A stretch of 64,000 nt of DNA from Breviolum minutum Mf 1.05b.01 (lineage: Eukaryota > Sar > Dinophyceae > Suessiales > Symbiodiniaceae). The notes below the pieces were generated by a model that saw only the letters and a program-made list of their open reading frames with translations, was not told the DNA's origin and searched no databases. This document shows, piece by piece, positions 33,039 through 44,085 of this stretch. The translations under genes and the position numbers were made by a program. Location: assembly GCA_000507305.1 (NCBI GenBank), contig DF239552.1, positions 186,001 to 250,000 on the forward strand, written 5' to 3'. Numbering within the stretch: the first letter of the stretch is position 1; each line of letters opens with the position of its first letter.

Positions 33039-33850
33039 TATCAATTTGCCTTGCTGTGTAAATTTTTGAAATCAAGCCATGTCAATTGTTCCATTCTCTT
33101 TAATTTCCTCAAGAAGATGGAATGGGGGAAGGACGGTGCTGAGGACTAAATCTAAAGGGAATTGCAATTTTCAGCCACCACCGTAGTCGATTTGGAAAAG
33201 AAGCAGAGTTTGCAACCATTTTTCCAAGTTTGCTGGTCCAGTACGTTAGGCAAGCGAATTGGGGAAAGATTTCAGGTGATGAATATGAAGCATTACAGTA
33301 ATGAAACTCAAAACCCAGGAATTGAATTAAATAAAGGTCAGTTTCCAAGAGATTTGTTTTATATTTTCGCATTCGTGACTTGTTGGGTTCTACCTAAAAG
33401 AAAGGTGATGCTGTAGACTAGGACGGAGATCGGTATTGCGTTGAAAATACACCGTGCTAATCTAAGACAGCTGTGGAACATCCACAAATTCTGGTACGGG
33501 GACTGTATTTACGTACGGAAAATGGCAATATACATACATTATATATAATCATAAATAGATTTTACTGAATATATATATATATATGTATCAGCGGAGATCA
33601 TTGTATTGGATATCCTTCGCTATATATATATATTTAATATATATTTATATACAAATATGTATTTATATTTTAATATATATATATATATGCATATGTTTGG
33701 ATGCTGTGATATCAATAATAAATTGTTTTTTTGTCGTGATCACTTGTCACCTTCCAACATGTTTCAGGCGATGTTGATAGCTCTCAAAGTCTCCGGTTTC
33801 AAGTGTCTCGGTTTCAAGTGACCAAAACCTGGCTGGGTTTGAAGGACCTA

Positions 33851-33962
33851 GACACCCCCGAAAACTAACATGTTTGATCGAAAAATCAATGGTTGGAAGA
33901 ATGCATATCCTTTTTACAATGGTCAGTTTTTTAGGGGGACATGTTCATTTTTCAGGGGGGAT
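33851..33962. repeat. MITE with CACCCCCGAAAACTAACATG ends
   Basis: About 112 bp: CACCCCCGAAAACTAACATG at the left, CATGTTCATTTTTCAGGGGG at the right. Same family as 31481-31596; it carries the TAACATG core. Confidence 0.85.
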
Positions 33963-34330
33963 AGAATAGTTTCTACATATTTTTGTATTTGGTGATGATC
34001 ATATTTGTATATGTTTGGTACAGCTTGTTAACGCCTGAAGGGGTCTTTGTCAGAAGGATTCCAAGATTCTAAATATTCTAAACTCATTGTTGTCACCAAC
34101 ATGTGAACAGCCTTTGCATTTCAGCAGGTATTGGTGCCGCTTGACTCAACACATTCGTACACATGAGTCATAAATCTTATCATTTTGATTATATCCACTC
34201 ACTACATGCATATATCTTGTGTAATATCGTGTATAGAATTATGTCCCACTAAGTCCAATCTCCCTCAAAAAAACAGCAAACAGCACGCAACATCATCAAA
34301 CATCATGAAATGTCATGATTTTGATGATAG
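33963..34330. other. no supported gene
   Basis: AT-rich spacer between the MITE and the next candidate exon; no feature recognised. A TA-rich run lies just outside at 33540-33690. Confidence 0.4.
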
Positions 34331-35564
34331 GAAGTTTACCCCATTTTTCTTGCGCGAATTCTTATACAGGATTGGACCCTCATCGATGGTAACATTTGTG
34401 CAGAATGTTTTGCTACCTCATTATAGGGTCAGTATATCTACAAATATTTGAGATGCCTCATCCAACAGTGTCATTACTGTATTTTTTATCTGCTTGTTGG
34501 CCACTCAACTTAAGGAAAGATTTGGAACAAGCACGGAAATTAGTTGTGGAAGTTTCTGGCTCCTCTCGTCCCTGGGCTGCTGTGCGTAAAGCAGAACTGA
34601 ACATCTTGCGACGGCCACTTGGCGAACCTCCAGTGCCACCTCGCGATGAAGAATGGATAGGACTTTTGTATGTAAAACAGGTTGCTACTTCAGGATAGAA
34701 TGTCAGCCTCATGATTCTCATTGAATGAAAACAGAACCGCTTGGATATCCTGATGTTCTTTGGGTGATACATTTGCTGATAGTCGTTGTAATCCTTCATT
34801 TGTAAAACATATGAATTCACTAGCTACTGTAACTTATGGACTGGCCGCAACGTGCAGCACCTCTAAGGTTGGGTTTTCGAGCCTGCACCCCGACGGCGTA
34901 CCACCTGTTGCTCGTAGATACAAGGGTTGGGTTAAAAAACCACCAAGAGATCAGGAACAAAAACATGGGAAAAAAGCTAGTGACGGCTTCAGTAAGTTGG
35001 TAGTTTGGACGATGTTTAAGCTTTGCAGTTGCGTGTTTGTTCGATTTATTGTTCATTTGTTTGATTGAAATTGGTCCATGACAACAGTTCCTTTGATACT
35101 CATTTGTGTACGGCCTATTTGAGACCTCGACTGTCGGGTGAGCTTCTTTGATCGCATGGATGCAGCATATGGATGCATATGGATGCATATGGTGTTTAGA
35201 TTCATATTCGTTGTATATAATATATATGTATGCGTGAATCTAAAAATTTCCGGTCCCCAAATCCTGGATCATTTTGTGGCCCTTCCCCCCTCCCCCCAGC
35301 AAAAGAAAATCAGATTGCTATACATTACGTATTCTTAGCGCACTTTATTCCTACTCCCCCTGTACGAATTGATGTCCTTAAGGACGGTATACTAAACATC
35401 CCAAAACATTCAGAATGACCACAGAGCTTCAGCCAAATGAACACTGAAGGTTAGATCGTTTGGTGTCAGATACCTTGATGAAAACGGTGGCAACGGAAGA
35501 AGCGGATGTTTGGGACAGTGACCTTTGGCCGGTGGAGACGTTTGTTTTTGGGGCTCAGGGTTGA
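34331..35564 (+). CDS. 3' part of a multi-exon gene, unknown protein (exons 34515-34680, 34868-34991, 35300-35386, 35470-35564)
   Basis: Four exons chain in phase. 34515-34680 (KDLEQARKLVVEVSGSSRPW, then RRPLGEPPVPPRDEEWIGLL) ends AAACAG|GTTGCT in phase 0. 34868-34991 (VGFSSLHPDGVPPVARRYKG) ends GCTTCA|GTAAGT with one base. 35300-35386, after a long pyrimidine tract ending CCCCCCAG|, reads KENQIAIHYVFLAHFIPTPP and ends GGACG|GTATAC with one base. 35470-35564 reads DTLMKTVATEEADVWDSDLW to a TGA. Reading through the third exon instead gives a stop at 35418. A possible earlier exon is 34331-34388. No domain recognised. Confidence 0.6.
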
Positions 35565-37422
35565 TGGATGTTCATGGGGTTGGGGGAGGTGAGGTTGAAC
35601 CTATAAAGTAAAAACCAGAATGATGTTCCAGGCGCCCGGAAAAAGTGTAGATGGTATAGTGAATAGTAGGAGGGAATCCATTTGAACCCGAGTTCAGGTT
35701 GGGTGATTGTTTTGTTGGAATTGGATGTCTAATTTGCCCAGAATTGTTGGTAGATGTGCGGCTGGGAAAGGTCTAAGGTTGGGAGCTACCAGAAGCTCCA
35801 GTTCATCACTGTTCGGGGAGTTGAGTTGAGGGGGGATAATTATATGATTGGTTCAGGTCGACTGGCCAATGGCCATGAACCAAATGGATATTTTTGTTTT
35901 TTGGAAGGCCACCATTTTTTCCCGGGTTTGATATTGGGAGAAAAAGAGGAGGCTACTTCGTCTCTGACTAGGAACTTTGGATTTATCACCCGCTCACCAC
36001 ATCTCAAAACTACTTATTTCATGTCAATTCATTTGTTACCGGAATTCTTCCAGTGAAATTTCATGACTCGTCAACCAACCCCCCCCCCCTAACGTACCCC
36101 CGCCAGAAATCAGGGTTTAATAGCTGGCCTTATTAAGGGAAACCATTGGGAATTAAGGGAAATCAATGAAAATTCATGTCTTTTTTCCTCTATCCCTGTT
36201 TATTTCACGTGGTTTGACCCATTGCTCCTGAGGAAAGTAAGACCCATTGCAGCAATTTGGCTCGTTTCCTGCACCTTGGAGGTTTCAAGAGGTGACGAGT
36301 TGAGAAGCACTAGTGGATTGGATGGAAGGCGACCAAAAACAACTAGTAGTATGAAATGTTTTGATTTGTTTAGCTGTTCTAACATGTTAATTATGTCAAA
36401 GTTGATGTAGGTTTTTCAAAACATGGTGACTTTGATTCTTACAGTTGGGGAGATGTCCATTTTGAGTAGCATATGGTTTTAGTTCAACCACCTAGAATGG
36501 GCGTTTACCCCCATGCTTGCGCCATGTTCAACCTGAAAAACTTTACTGACAATGGAGATTTTCCATTGTGATGTTGGATCCTGAAAGTTTAATTGAAAGG
36601 ATGCTCATACAAGATGGAACTGCAACAAGAACAGTGGGTTGTTGTGATGGAACCATCACAAGAATCATTCAGCTGAGAGCGAGGTTGGAAATTTGTATTA
36701 TCTATGAGCCAGAAGCATTATACAGCTCCTTGTCGATCCGAGAATTGTTGGTCGTGATTTGGGAGGCTTGGGATGATGTTGAAGTCTAACTTGAAGCCAA
36801 GTAGGTGGAAGTACGTTGGGTGCATCATATAATTGTTTTTAGAACATTGACACTATTATCTCATGTCATGTTTGGAGTATATGTGATATAGCCGCTGTTG
36901 CAATTGTTAGTTCTTATCAGAATTTGTCGGTTTCTCTTCATCCCATCTTCGAGTAGGTCAAGAAGTCCTCTCCTTGAAAAGTGAAAGGGTCCCCTACAAA
37001 AAGTCATCATTTATCGACATTCATTTGGGATTCCCAGACATGATACTATCAACAACTCGAACATGTAAAACGTATCTACAGATATGGTTGATTTTGGTTA
37101 AGATTATTGGAGAGATGTAGATTCAAACATTTAAAAGTTGTGCTACATACAATTCTGATTCTGAATCCAAAGCTGAGAAAACAGGAATTCCTGTGGCGCC
37201 ACGCAATTTCTAAGGCAATGGTCGGCCCCCTTTATTGGGTGCCTATGGATGTTTAACAGTTGTGGGTGGGTTGGGACTTGGTGGAGGATACCATCATTCG
37301 ACTGGGACCTGGGAGAAGTGGAGTGTGATGAGAGTGAAGAGTTGGTTGAGTGGGAATGTAGGTCATGAAACAAACCCAAAGTTTCGATTTTCGGTGTGTA
37401 TATATATATATAGATAGGGGCC
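35565..37422. other. no firm gene
   Basis: A weak candidate exon at about 36278-36390 follows CACCTTGGAG| (VSRGDELRSTSGLDGRRPKT) but lacks a clear donor. 36111-36185 resembles 6231-6300. A poly-C run is at 36081. Nothing else was recognised. Confidence 0.4.
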
Positions 37423-37527
37423 ATGGGTGTTTCCAAAAATAGGGGTACCCCAAAATGGATGGTTTATAATGGAAAACCCTATTAAAATGGATGATTTGGG
37501 GGTATCCCTATTTTTGGAAACACCCAT
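37423..37527. repeat. GGGTGTTTCC palindromic MITE, copy 1
   Basis: About 105 bp. ATGGGTGTTTCCAAAAATAG and CTATTTTTGGAAACACCCAT are perfect inverted termini. The interior GGTACCCC...GGATGGTTTATAATGG is shared with copies at 43762 and 46107. Confidence 0.95.
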
Positions 37528-39171
37528 ATAGATGCCTGATGAAGAAATGGATTGCAGTAGTAGGTTGGGTTTTTTGCTCCTTTCAGGAGAGGGCAAGAAC
37601 CATTTTTGTTGGTCCTACAGAGTACTAACGACACCCCAGTTGTCCCTGCAGAGGGCAGAATCATGCTTCAAGTTCGGCTGACGTCTAAGGAACGCGGATT
37701 GAAATGTGGACGGCATGGTTGGAACATATTCATTTATATAAAACCGGGATTCCTTGGAAAATAAAACAGACTGGATGTTCATACTTCAATGATAATATAA
37801 TATAATATATATATAGTATGTAGTTTGAATGATATATCAGATAGAAATACGTAAAGGCCCTCCAGAGAGAGAGAGAGAGAGGAAAAAAATAGAAGATAAC
37901 AAGACAACTTTTTGTCAGCTCGTTCGATCGGCATTTTCATTTTTTTTCCTCCCCTGTGTTTAGGATGACGTTTCTACAATCGACATATCCATGCAAACGA
38001 GTGGGCCACTAGTTGCTGTTCCGATTCAAGAGATTGACAAAGCGGTACAACCCTAGGATGGTTGATTTGAGCATATTACATGATTCCTTGGTTTCAGAAG
38101 TTGATCTTATATACAGTATAGATAGTCTTTTGCACACCTACCCCACCCATGCTCACTGCCAGAATTAGTTGAAGCATTGCTTCTTAACCTGAACTGGAGT
38201 TTTTTTTCCTCTCAACTTTTTCATAGTGTTTCCCAGCTACACAAACATTTGCCTCCTGAAAGGGATTGCCCACATTAAGTAGAGAATCTTGTTGTTAAGG
38301 ATAGAGACTAGAGATGAATGAATATCACCAAGCCTTTGAATTTTTTTTGTGATGCTGGACATTGCTTTCGAGGTGCTGTTTCTGCCTTGCTTTTGAGCCT
38401 TTTGGCACATGCTGCACCACGACACTATGCATTGAACCTTGGTTTTGATGATGATCTGATGACCGGTGGCACCCTTTGAGTTGGTGAAGATCTTTTGATT
38501 TGACGAAAAAGGACCCATGTTGCGTCGTTTCAGAAAGGAGACCAACTTCACATGATTTGAATTTCAAAAAACGTCAATAGTGGAAGTTCTCTGAAATCTT
38601 TCAGGTTGGTGTATAGTTATAGTTGTTCTTTGCACTTTACAAGCCGGCAGAAAAGAATACATAACTTTGAGAAGCCTTCATTGTGGAGATGCTTTTTCAG
38701 CTACACCCTTTTGTGTACTCCGATTTCAACATTGCTGGTGGACCAGCGTAAGGAGATGCATCGATGTAGGAAAAGATAGAGGTACTATTGATTTGGTTCT
38801 GTGTACAGTGATTAGGATCATCATTGTAAGAACCAATAAGACCATCATCACCGTCATCATTGTGATAGACTTGCAAGTACCATCTCAATAATGCAATGCT
38901 AATCATCGTCTCAAGTCATTTTAAAAAGCTGCCACCATCATCATGTGCTTGAACCGCTAATTACTTTCCATCAAGCATCAGATGTGATTAGTTGTCATGC
39001 AGACACAAACGCTCTTCCACAATCTCCCATTTTGGTCCCTATCCAACGGTGTAGAACTTTGTGAACACCTACAATGTATTGCATGTACTCGTATGTTCAC
39101 TACTTTTGTTCACTACTTTCGGGCCTTCGAAAAAAAGTCCTCGGGTCTTCAAGACCACGCTTTTGTCGGCA
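37528..39171. other. no supported gene; GA and TA microsatellites
   Basis: A short GA run at about 37866-37880 and a TA-rich run near 37795. No exon with paired sites was accepted. The stretch before 39172 is the 5' flank of the channel gene; no promoter motif was recognised. Confidence 0.45.
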
Positions 39172-41004
39172 ATGGTCTTGTCTCCACCATTGCGGAGATG
39201 TTTGGGCGAGTTGACCGAGTTGTGCGAAAGTTTGGCCAGCGAAAATGTGGCCATACGAAGGGAGCTTGAAGGCAGAGTTTCACCGCAGCTGGGGGCTAGC
39301 GATTTGGTTGGCGTTGTGCCAAATCCAGCAGATTCCTTACCAGTGTTGCCCGAGGTGACCATTGAATCCGATGCCCAACAGTCCTTGACACCAAGCCCCA
39401 AAAGCCATGCAGATCGTGGGCAGTCACAAGAGCTTCAAGTGAAGCAAGTGAGTCAGAAGAGCTTCCGGGCTCATTCAGCTTTCGAGGCTACCTGGACGCA
39501 GGGTACGAGTGGTGTTGGTGTTGGGGAGAATTATGTTGGCATGCTTGGTGCTGCACGTCTAGGGCAGTTGAAAAAGGCAGATCCCAAGAATTCACCAGAA
39601 AATGCACCATTGAAAAGCATTCGAGAAGTGGCGAGTGTCATTTACAATTTGAATTGGTTCAGCCGAAATCCGGAAGACACGTGGATGGCCACCTTTTCCA
39701 AAAGTTCCAGCTTCAAGTTTCTTTGCACGGTTGCAATTGTGGCAAACACAGTGTACTTGGGAATTGCTGCGGACGTGTCGGTGAAAAACAGCTATCAGAG
39801 AGTTCTTGGACAAGACCCTGTCGAGTTGGATCGCACTGCAGAATATGTGTTCATTGCTTGGTTCACAGCTGAATGCCTTGTGAATATGCTTGGAAATGGA
39901 TGGGATTTCTGGCTTGGACCAAACCAGCATTGGAATGTTTTTGACATTTTCCTGGTCGCCAACTCGATTTTAGATCTCAGCGTGGACGTGGCACAAAACT
40001 TGTCTTTTCTTCGTGTCTTCCGTGTCTTCCGCTTGGTTCGGGTGGTGCGCTTGGTGAGAACCTTGCCAAGCCTGCGCAGCCTGCGGACCATGCTGTTTTC
40101 CATCATCTCCTCACTGTCAGCCCTTTTTTGGGCCTTTGTGATGCTTTTGCTGACGATGTTCATGTTTAGCATAATTTTTAGCAATGGTGTGGCATACTAC
40201 TTCGAGTTCATAGACATTAACGTGCCGGCCGAGGCTAATACTGCTGAACAGGTCTATGAATCATTTGGAGGCATCTATGAAACACTTGTGAGCCTCTTTG
40301 CTGCTGTGAGTGGAGGGAATGATTGGATGACATATGGAGTAATACTTCGTCGTGGGCCAGGGGAGATCTACTTCATGATTTTTGTCTTCTACATTTTTTT
40401 CTGCCTTGTCGGGCTCTTGAATGTGGTCACTGGGATCTTTGTGGATTCAGCAGTTTGCACCCGAACGGAAGACGAGGTGGTGGAAAGCTTCACTGAAGAG
40501 CAAACACGACTATGCGGAGAGATGAAACGAATCTTCTCAGCTGCAGACATGGACCGGAACGGTTTCATCACATTTGAGGAGTTTTGCCTCCATGTGGAAG
40601 ATCCTTGGGTGCAAGCATTTCTCTCGGGCCTTGACATTGACATCACGGATGCGCGAATCGTTTTTACTCTGCTGGATGTGGATGGTAGTGGTGGCCTGAC
40701 AGTTGAGGAATTTGTTGATGGAGCTTTAAAGTTGAAAGGTCCAGCCAAGGGTATTGACATGCTCTCCATGATGTTTGACTTGGTGCGATACAACGTGAAA
40801 TTTGCTGGTTTCTGTAGTTTTTTGGAAGAGCAAACGCGAGAAATCAAGGAATTGATTCGCCCGGAGCGTCCAGGGCCTGTTCCAGGGCCGCGCTACAAGA
40901 CTGCCACGGAAGAACTGGATCAACTTTCACACCTGACAAATCGCAAGATCACCGAAGTCACAATGCCACATTTGGACTCATCCGAAGGTTTTGTCCGTCC
41001 TTGA
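39172..41004 (+). CDS. voltage-gated cation channel, single 6-TM domain with two C-terminal EF hands
   Basis: 610 codons without an intron. The start chosen is the first in-frame ATG. After about 180 mostly polar residues come S1 (about 181-201, FKFLCTVAIVANTVYLGI), S2 (223-243), S3 (253-274), and S4 with six Arg at every third position (281, 284, 287, 290, 293, 296; LRVFRVFRLVRVVRLVR). S5 is about 310-340, a pore loop has the filter-like SGGNDW (380-385), and S6 is about 396-427. Two canonical EF hands follow: 459-470 (DMDRNGFITFEE) and 502-513 (DVDGSGGLTVEE). Single-domain channels of this kind pass Na+ or Ca2+, and the EF hands imply Ca2+ feedback. The acidic Asp in the pore fits cation selectivity. 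Ion preference and start are not certain. No other gene lies within 2 kb. Confidence 0.93.
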   Translation: MVLSPPLRRCLGELTELCESLASENVAIRRELEGRVSPQLGASDLVGVVPNPADSLPVLPEVTIESDAQQSLTPSPKSHADRGQSQELQVKQVSQKSFRAHSAFEATWTQGTSGVGVGENYVGMLGAARLGQLKKADPKNSPENAPLKSIREVASVIYNLNWFSRNPEDTWMATFSKSSSFKFLCTVAIVANTVYLGIAADVSVKNSYQRVLGQDPVELDRTAEYVFIAWFTAECLVNMLGNGWDFWLGPNQHWNVFDIFLVANSILDLSVDVAQNLSFLRVFRVFRLVRVVRLVRTLPSLRSLRTMLFSIISSLSALFWAFVMLLLTMFMFSIIFSNGVAYYFEFIDINVPAEANTAEQVYESFGGIYETLVSLFAAVSGGNDWMTYGVILRRGPGEIYFMIFVFYIFFCLVGLLNVVTGIFVDSAVCTRTEDEVVESFTEEQTRLCGEMKRIFSAADMDRNGFITFEEFCLHVEDPWVQAFLSGLDIDITDARIVFTLLDVDGSGGLTVEEFVDGALKLKGPAKGIDMLSMMFDLVRYNVKFAGFCSFLEEQTREIKELIRPERPGPVPGPRYKTATEELDQLSHLTNRKITEVTMPHLDSSEGFVRP

Positions 41005-43176
41005 AGGACGAACCCGAGTCTTCAGATTGTTAGAGTTCCCAGTATCACAGTATGTATCACAGGCGTTACCGAGTTGGGGCCACACTTCAGCATGGCTTTC
41101 CCGAAGGGAGGCCATTGCCCTTTTTTTGTGGCTTAGAGTGAAAAACAAACTTTCGTTGATAGAACTGTATAGGGATGTGTTTGAAGATTCGAACGGTGCA
41201 CCATGAGTGAATTGCACAAACTGTCCTAATTTCTGTAAAACTTGTGAATGTTCGTTTCTATTTTTATTTGTCCATGTACATATTTCATATATTGTAAAGT
41301 TGGATATTTGATACATAAATACATATGGCATATACAAAAATGTACTCAACAGGTACTCCTCAATGTGATTCACAACCACCTCAATCCCAAGGATGCTAGG
41401 AGATGCCATCCACCTCACTGAGTACCTTGGAAAGATCATTGATGGTTCATCAGGGGGGTGTTCTCATGGTTGATCATTTATGGGCCGTTTATATAGGGGT
41501 TTATAGGGCTTTGAGATTTGTTCACTCCATTTTTTTTCGTGGGCATTTACCTGTTGTATATAGTGGTATAATATCCATTGAAACAGCAATGTGTTCTTTC
41601 TGTTGGTTTTTAGGATAGTGGATTTGCAAAGTACCAATCTCAACGTCCAACCCTTTGGGCCGACCTTTTTTTTTTGGGTGTGGCGTTGGTGAAACTGTTG
41701 GATTGAAGGTTGCATATTCAATGGTTCGGGTGAAGAGACCCGGAAAAATCACCAGGAATTGTCGAGAAAACATCAAGAAATACACTGGAGCAGGGGTATT
41801 TTACTTTGTGGTTGAAGTATTTGATGTCATGACATGCCATAACCATAATCTATCGGGGTGAAATTTGTTCACAATATCAATATCTTTGAATTTTGTTGAC
41901 TGAGCAGGGACAACGGAAAGCAGACTCTAAATACAGATTCATTCCAATATGGGTACAGTTGAATTTCCAAAAATGTTTACATGTGATTATAATTGATTAT
42001 ATATTAGCATATTTTATTTGCAATATGTTTTCATATGTGTACTACATATACATATATATGTTCGGGTATGTTATATAGCTATTATCCCAGGGTTTCAGCC
42101 AGCCTTTTAGATACCACCAAGGTCTAATCGTTCCACCTTGACAGAAATCGCGGAAGCCATGCGTAATCGTTGGGCCTTGGCGCCTCGTCACGACGTGCGA
42201 CCTCACACGACCCATTTCCCCGAAATGGGGGTTTTAGTAAGGGGAATTTCGTATTTTAGGTAAACCTAGGTTGGTGTTTTTTTTTTTCATTTGGCCAGAT
42301 ATATGTATCCTGCTGCAAATGCACATGGCAAGTTAATTATATAAGAAATTCATCTTCATTCATGGTTGTTTTTCCATTGTCATGTTAGTTTTCGGAGGTG
42401 TAGAGTGTAGAGGATAAAAAACCTATAACCTCTAATGACGGATTGGGGGTGATGATGAATTAATGGTGGGGGATTAGGAATTTATGAATCAGATGTCTAC
42501 CCTCCCTAAAACTAACAGCTCGTCTCGTCCTTGGAAATGGATGGAGGTATTGAGATATTTGTTTGTTCCTTGTGTTGCTGCATTCATGTTCATATGATTC
42601 ATATGATTCATATGCATATTATATAATATATTATTATATTCGTTATTTTCATTTGTATGTTGGTTTAGATAAAAATGTTTTATGCATCTTCTAAAACCCA
42701 TTCGGTATGTTTTGATGTTGCAGTTGCAGTTCATGTATACATGCAGTTTTGTGTAAACACTGTAGGCATGATGTACCAATGTGTACCATCTATCTTAGTT
42801 GTAATGTAATTTGTTTGCTTGAAACCTGCACTCTCAAACCTCTGGAAACACCGCAACCCAAGCTATCTTTTGAATTCTATCCAATGATTCCGACATGTTG
42901 AATGTCAGAGTTGCCATGTGAGAAGTGTTGCAAGAAACATTGAGACCTGCCCTTCATTATCTTCATTGGATTGCTGGAGATTTCTTAATCTTCCCCCAAA
43001 GATTTGATTTAAAGAATTAGCAAGAGACAAGTTTCCAATGTGGAAAAAACTGATGATTTGTGATGTTCTAATGAGGAAGGTGAGTAGTGTGGATACATGA
43101 AACTTATTATTTGGGTTGACAGAAGCACTGATCAGCATCATTGACCCAAGGGGTGGATGAGGGGATTGCCTCGCAG
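41005..43176. other. no firm gene
   Basis: A possible exon follows TACTCAACAG| at 41352 (VLLNVIHNHLNPKDARRC) without a sure donor. TA-rich runs lie near 42000-42070 and 42600. Two MITE-like ends, CATGTTAGTTTTCGGAGGTG at about 42381 and CCCTCCCTAAAACTAACAG at about 42500, face outward and do not form one element. Confidence 0.4.
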
Positions 43177-44085
43177 ATTCAGGAAGACCAAAAGCACGCC
43201 GTGGGCGGTAACGCCATCGTCCTGGAGAAATGGCATCGGCGACATGGAGCCTTCGATGTGTCCGAATGCACGGATAAGTTCAAGAGATGGGAAGATGAAA
43301 GATGGGAGCCTTTGATGCTGGTTTGACGGGACCCAAAAAGAGTGGGAGAAATCAACATTTGTTGACATTTGCTGATGCTAGGAGGTCACACTGGGTAGTA
43401 GATTCCTTGATTTGCGAAGGAGCTTCATAGCCACAAATGACATGTTTTCTTCGCTTTTGTGCAGTATAGGGTGAATGAATGCATTATGTTTCAAATGCTG
43501 CACCCCCTAAAAAGAGAAGGAAATCCAGCGAAAGCTCCGGATCTGGTGCCATCCCAAAAGGTTTGAGGAAGTCTGGGAGTGAATGATCTATGGAAGTTTT
43601 CTACTACAATTGTTTGCTGGGTGTATCATACTTGTAGTAATCCTCCAGCTGAATTGGATGCACAAAAGTGGGGTTCTCTATAGTGATTATGCCCTGAAAA
43701 ATTACAGCTACAACACCTATTTGTTGAACAAACTATACACCTATTTTTCCACCCTTCTGATATGGATGTTTCCGAAAATAGTGGTACCCCCAAATCATCC
43801 ATTTTAATAGGGTTTTCCATTATAAACCATCCATTTTGGGGTACCTCTATTTTAGGAAACACCCAAATAAATGGATCTCAGTTCTTCATTGCCGAGCCCA
43901 TCATTGGTTTTTTGGCTCCAAGGTCGGTCCCTGCTTTGTTCGACCTACGAGCCTTGACTAGTGGCATTCAAATGCCCAAGGAGAAGAGCTTCGTTCCTAA
44001 GGCCTGGGATCCTAGAAAAAAGCGTCCAAACGGAGCAGAAAACAACGGGGAAAACATGGAAAATGATGGGAAAACACAAGCATGA
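43177..44085 (+). CDS. 3' part of a multi-exon gene, unknown protein (exons 43177-43320, 43465-43560, 43882-44085)
   Basis: All three exons are whole multiples of three and join in phase 0. 43177-43320 (GCCTCGCAG| to GATGCTG|GTTTGA) reads IQEDQKHAVGGNAIVLEKWH, then ECTDKFKRWEDERWEPLML. 43465-43560 (TTTTGTGCAG| to CAAAAG|GTTTGA) reads YRVNECIMFQMLHPLKREGN. 43882-44085 (TGGATCTCAG|) reads FFIAEPIIGFLAPRSVPALF, ends in a basic then Asn/Glu-rich tail, and stops at TGA 44083-44085. No domain recognised. A MITE sits in the last intron, 14 bp before the acceptor. Confidence 0.6.
43762..43867. repeat. GGGTGTTTCC palindromic MITE, copy 2
   Basis: ATGGATGTTTCCGAAAATAG at the left and CTATTTTAGGAAACACCCAA at the right. 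Same interior as copy 1, in opposite relative orientation. Inside an intron, directly upstream of the terminal exon at 43882. Confidence 0.93.

Noticed and set aside
39061-39171. Extension of the channel to a GTG start at 39061
   Set aside because: Eukaryotic nuclear genes start with ATG; the first in-frame ATG is 39172.
39069-40847. Several long - strand frames opposite the channel
   Set aside because: They are shadows of a long, biased coding region and encode no recognisable motif.
42381-42505. Apparent MITE formed by two TTAGTTTT / AAAACTAAC ends
   Set aside because: The ends face outward, so they do not bound one element; they may be remains of two.
43478-43585. Short frame with PPKKRRKSSES, looking like a nuclear localisation signal
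   Set aside because: The same bases read in the phase that joins both neighbouring exons, so the basic run is probably not translated.
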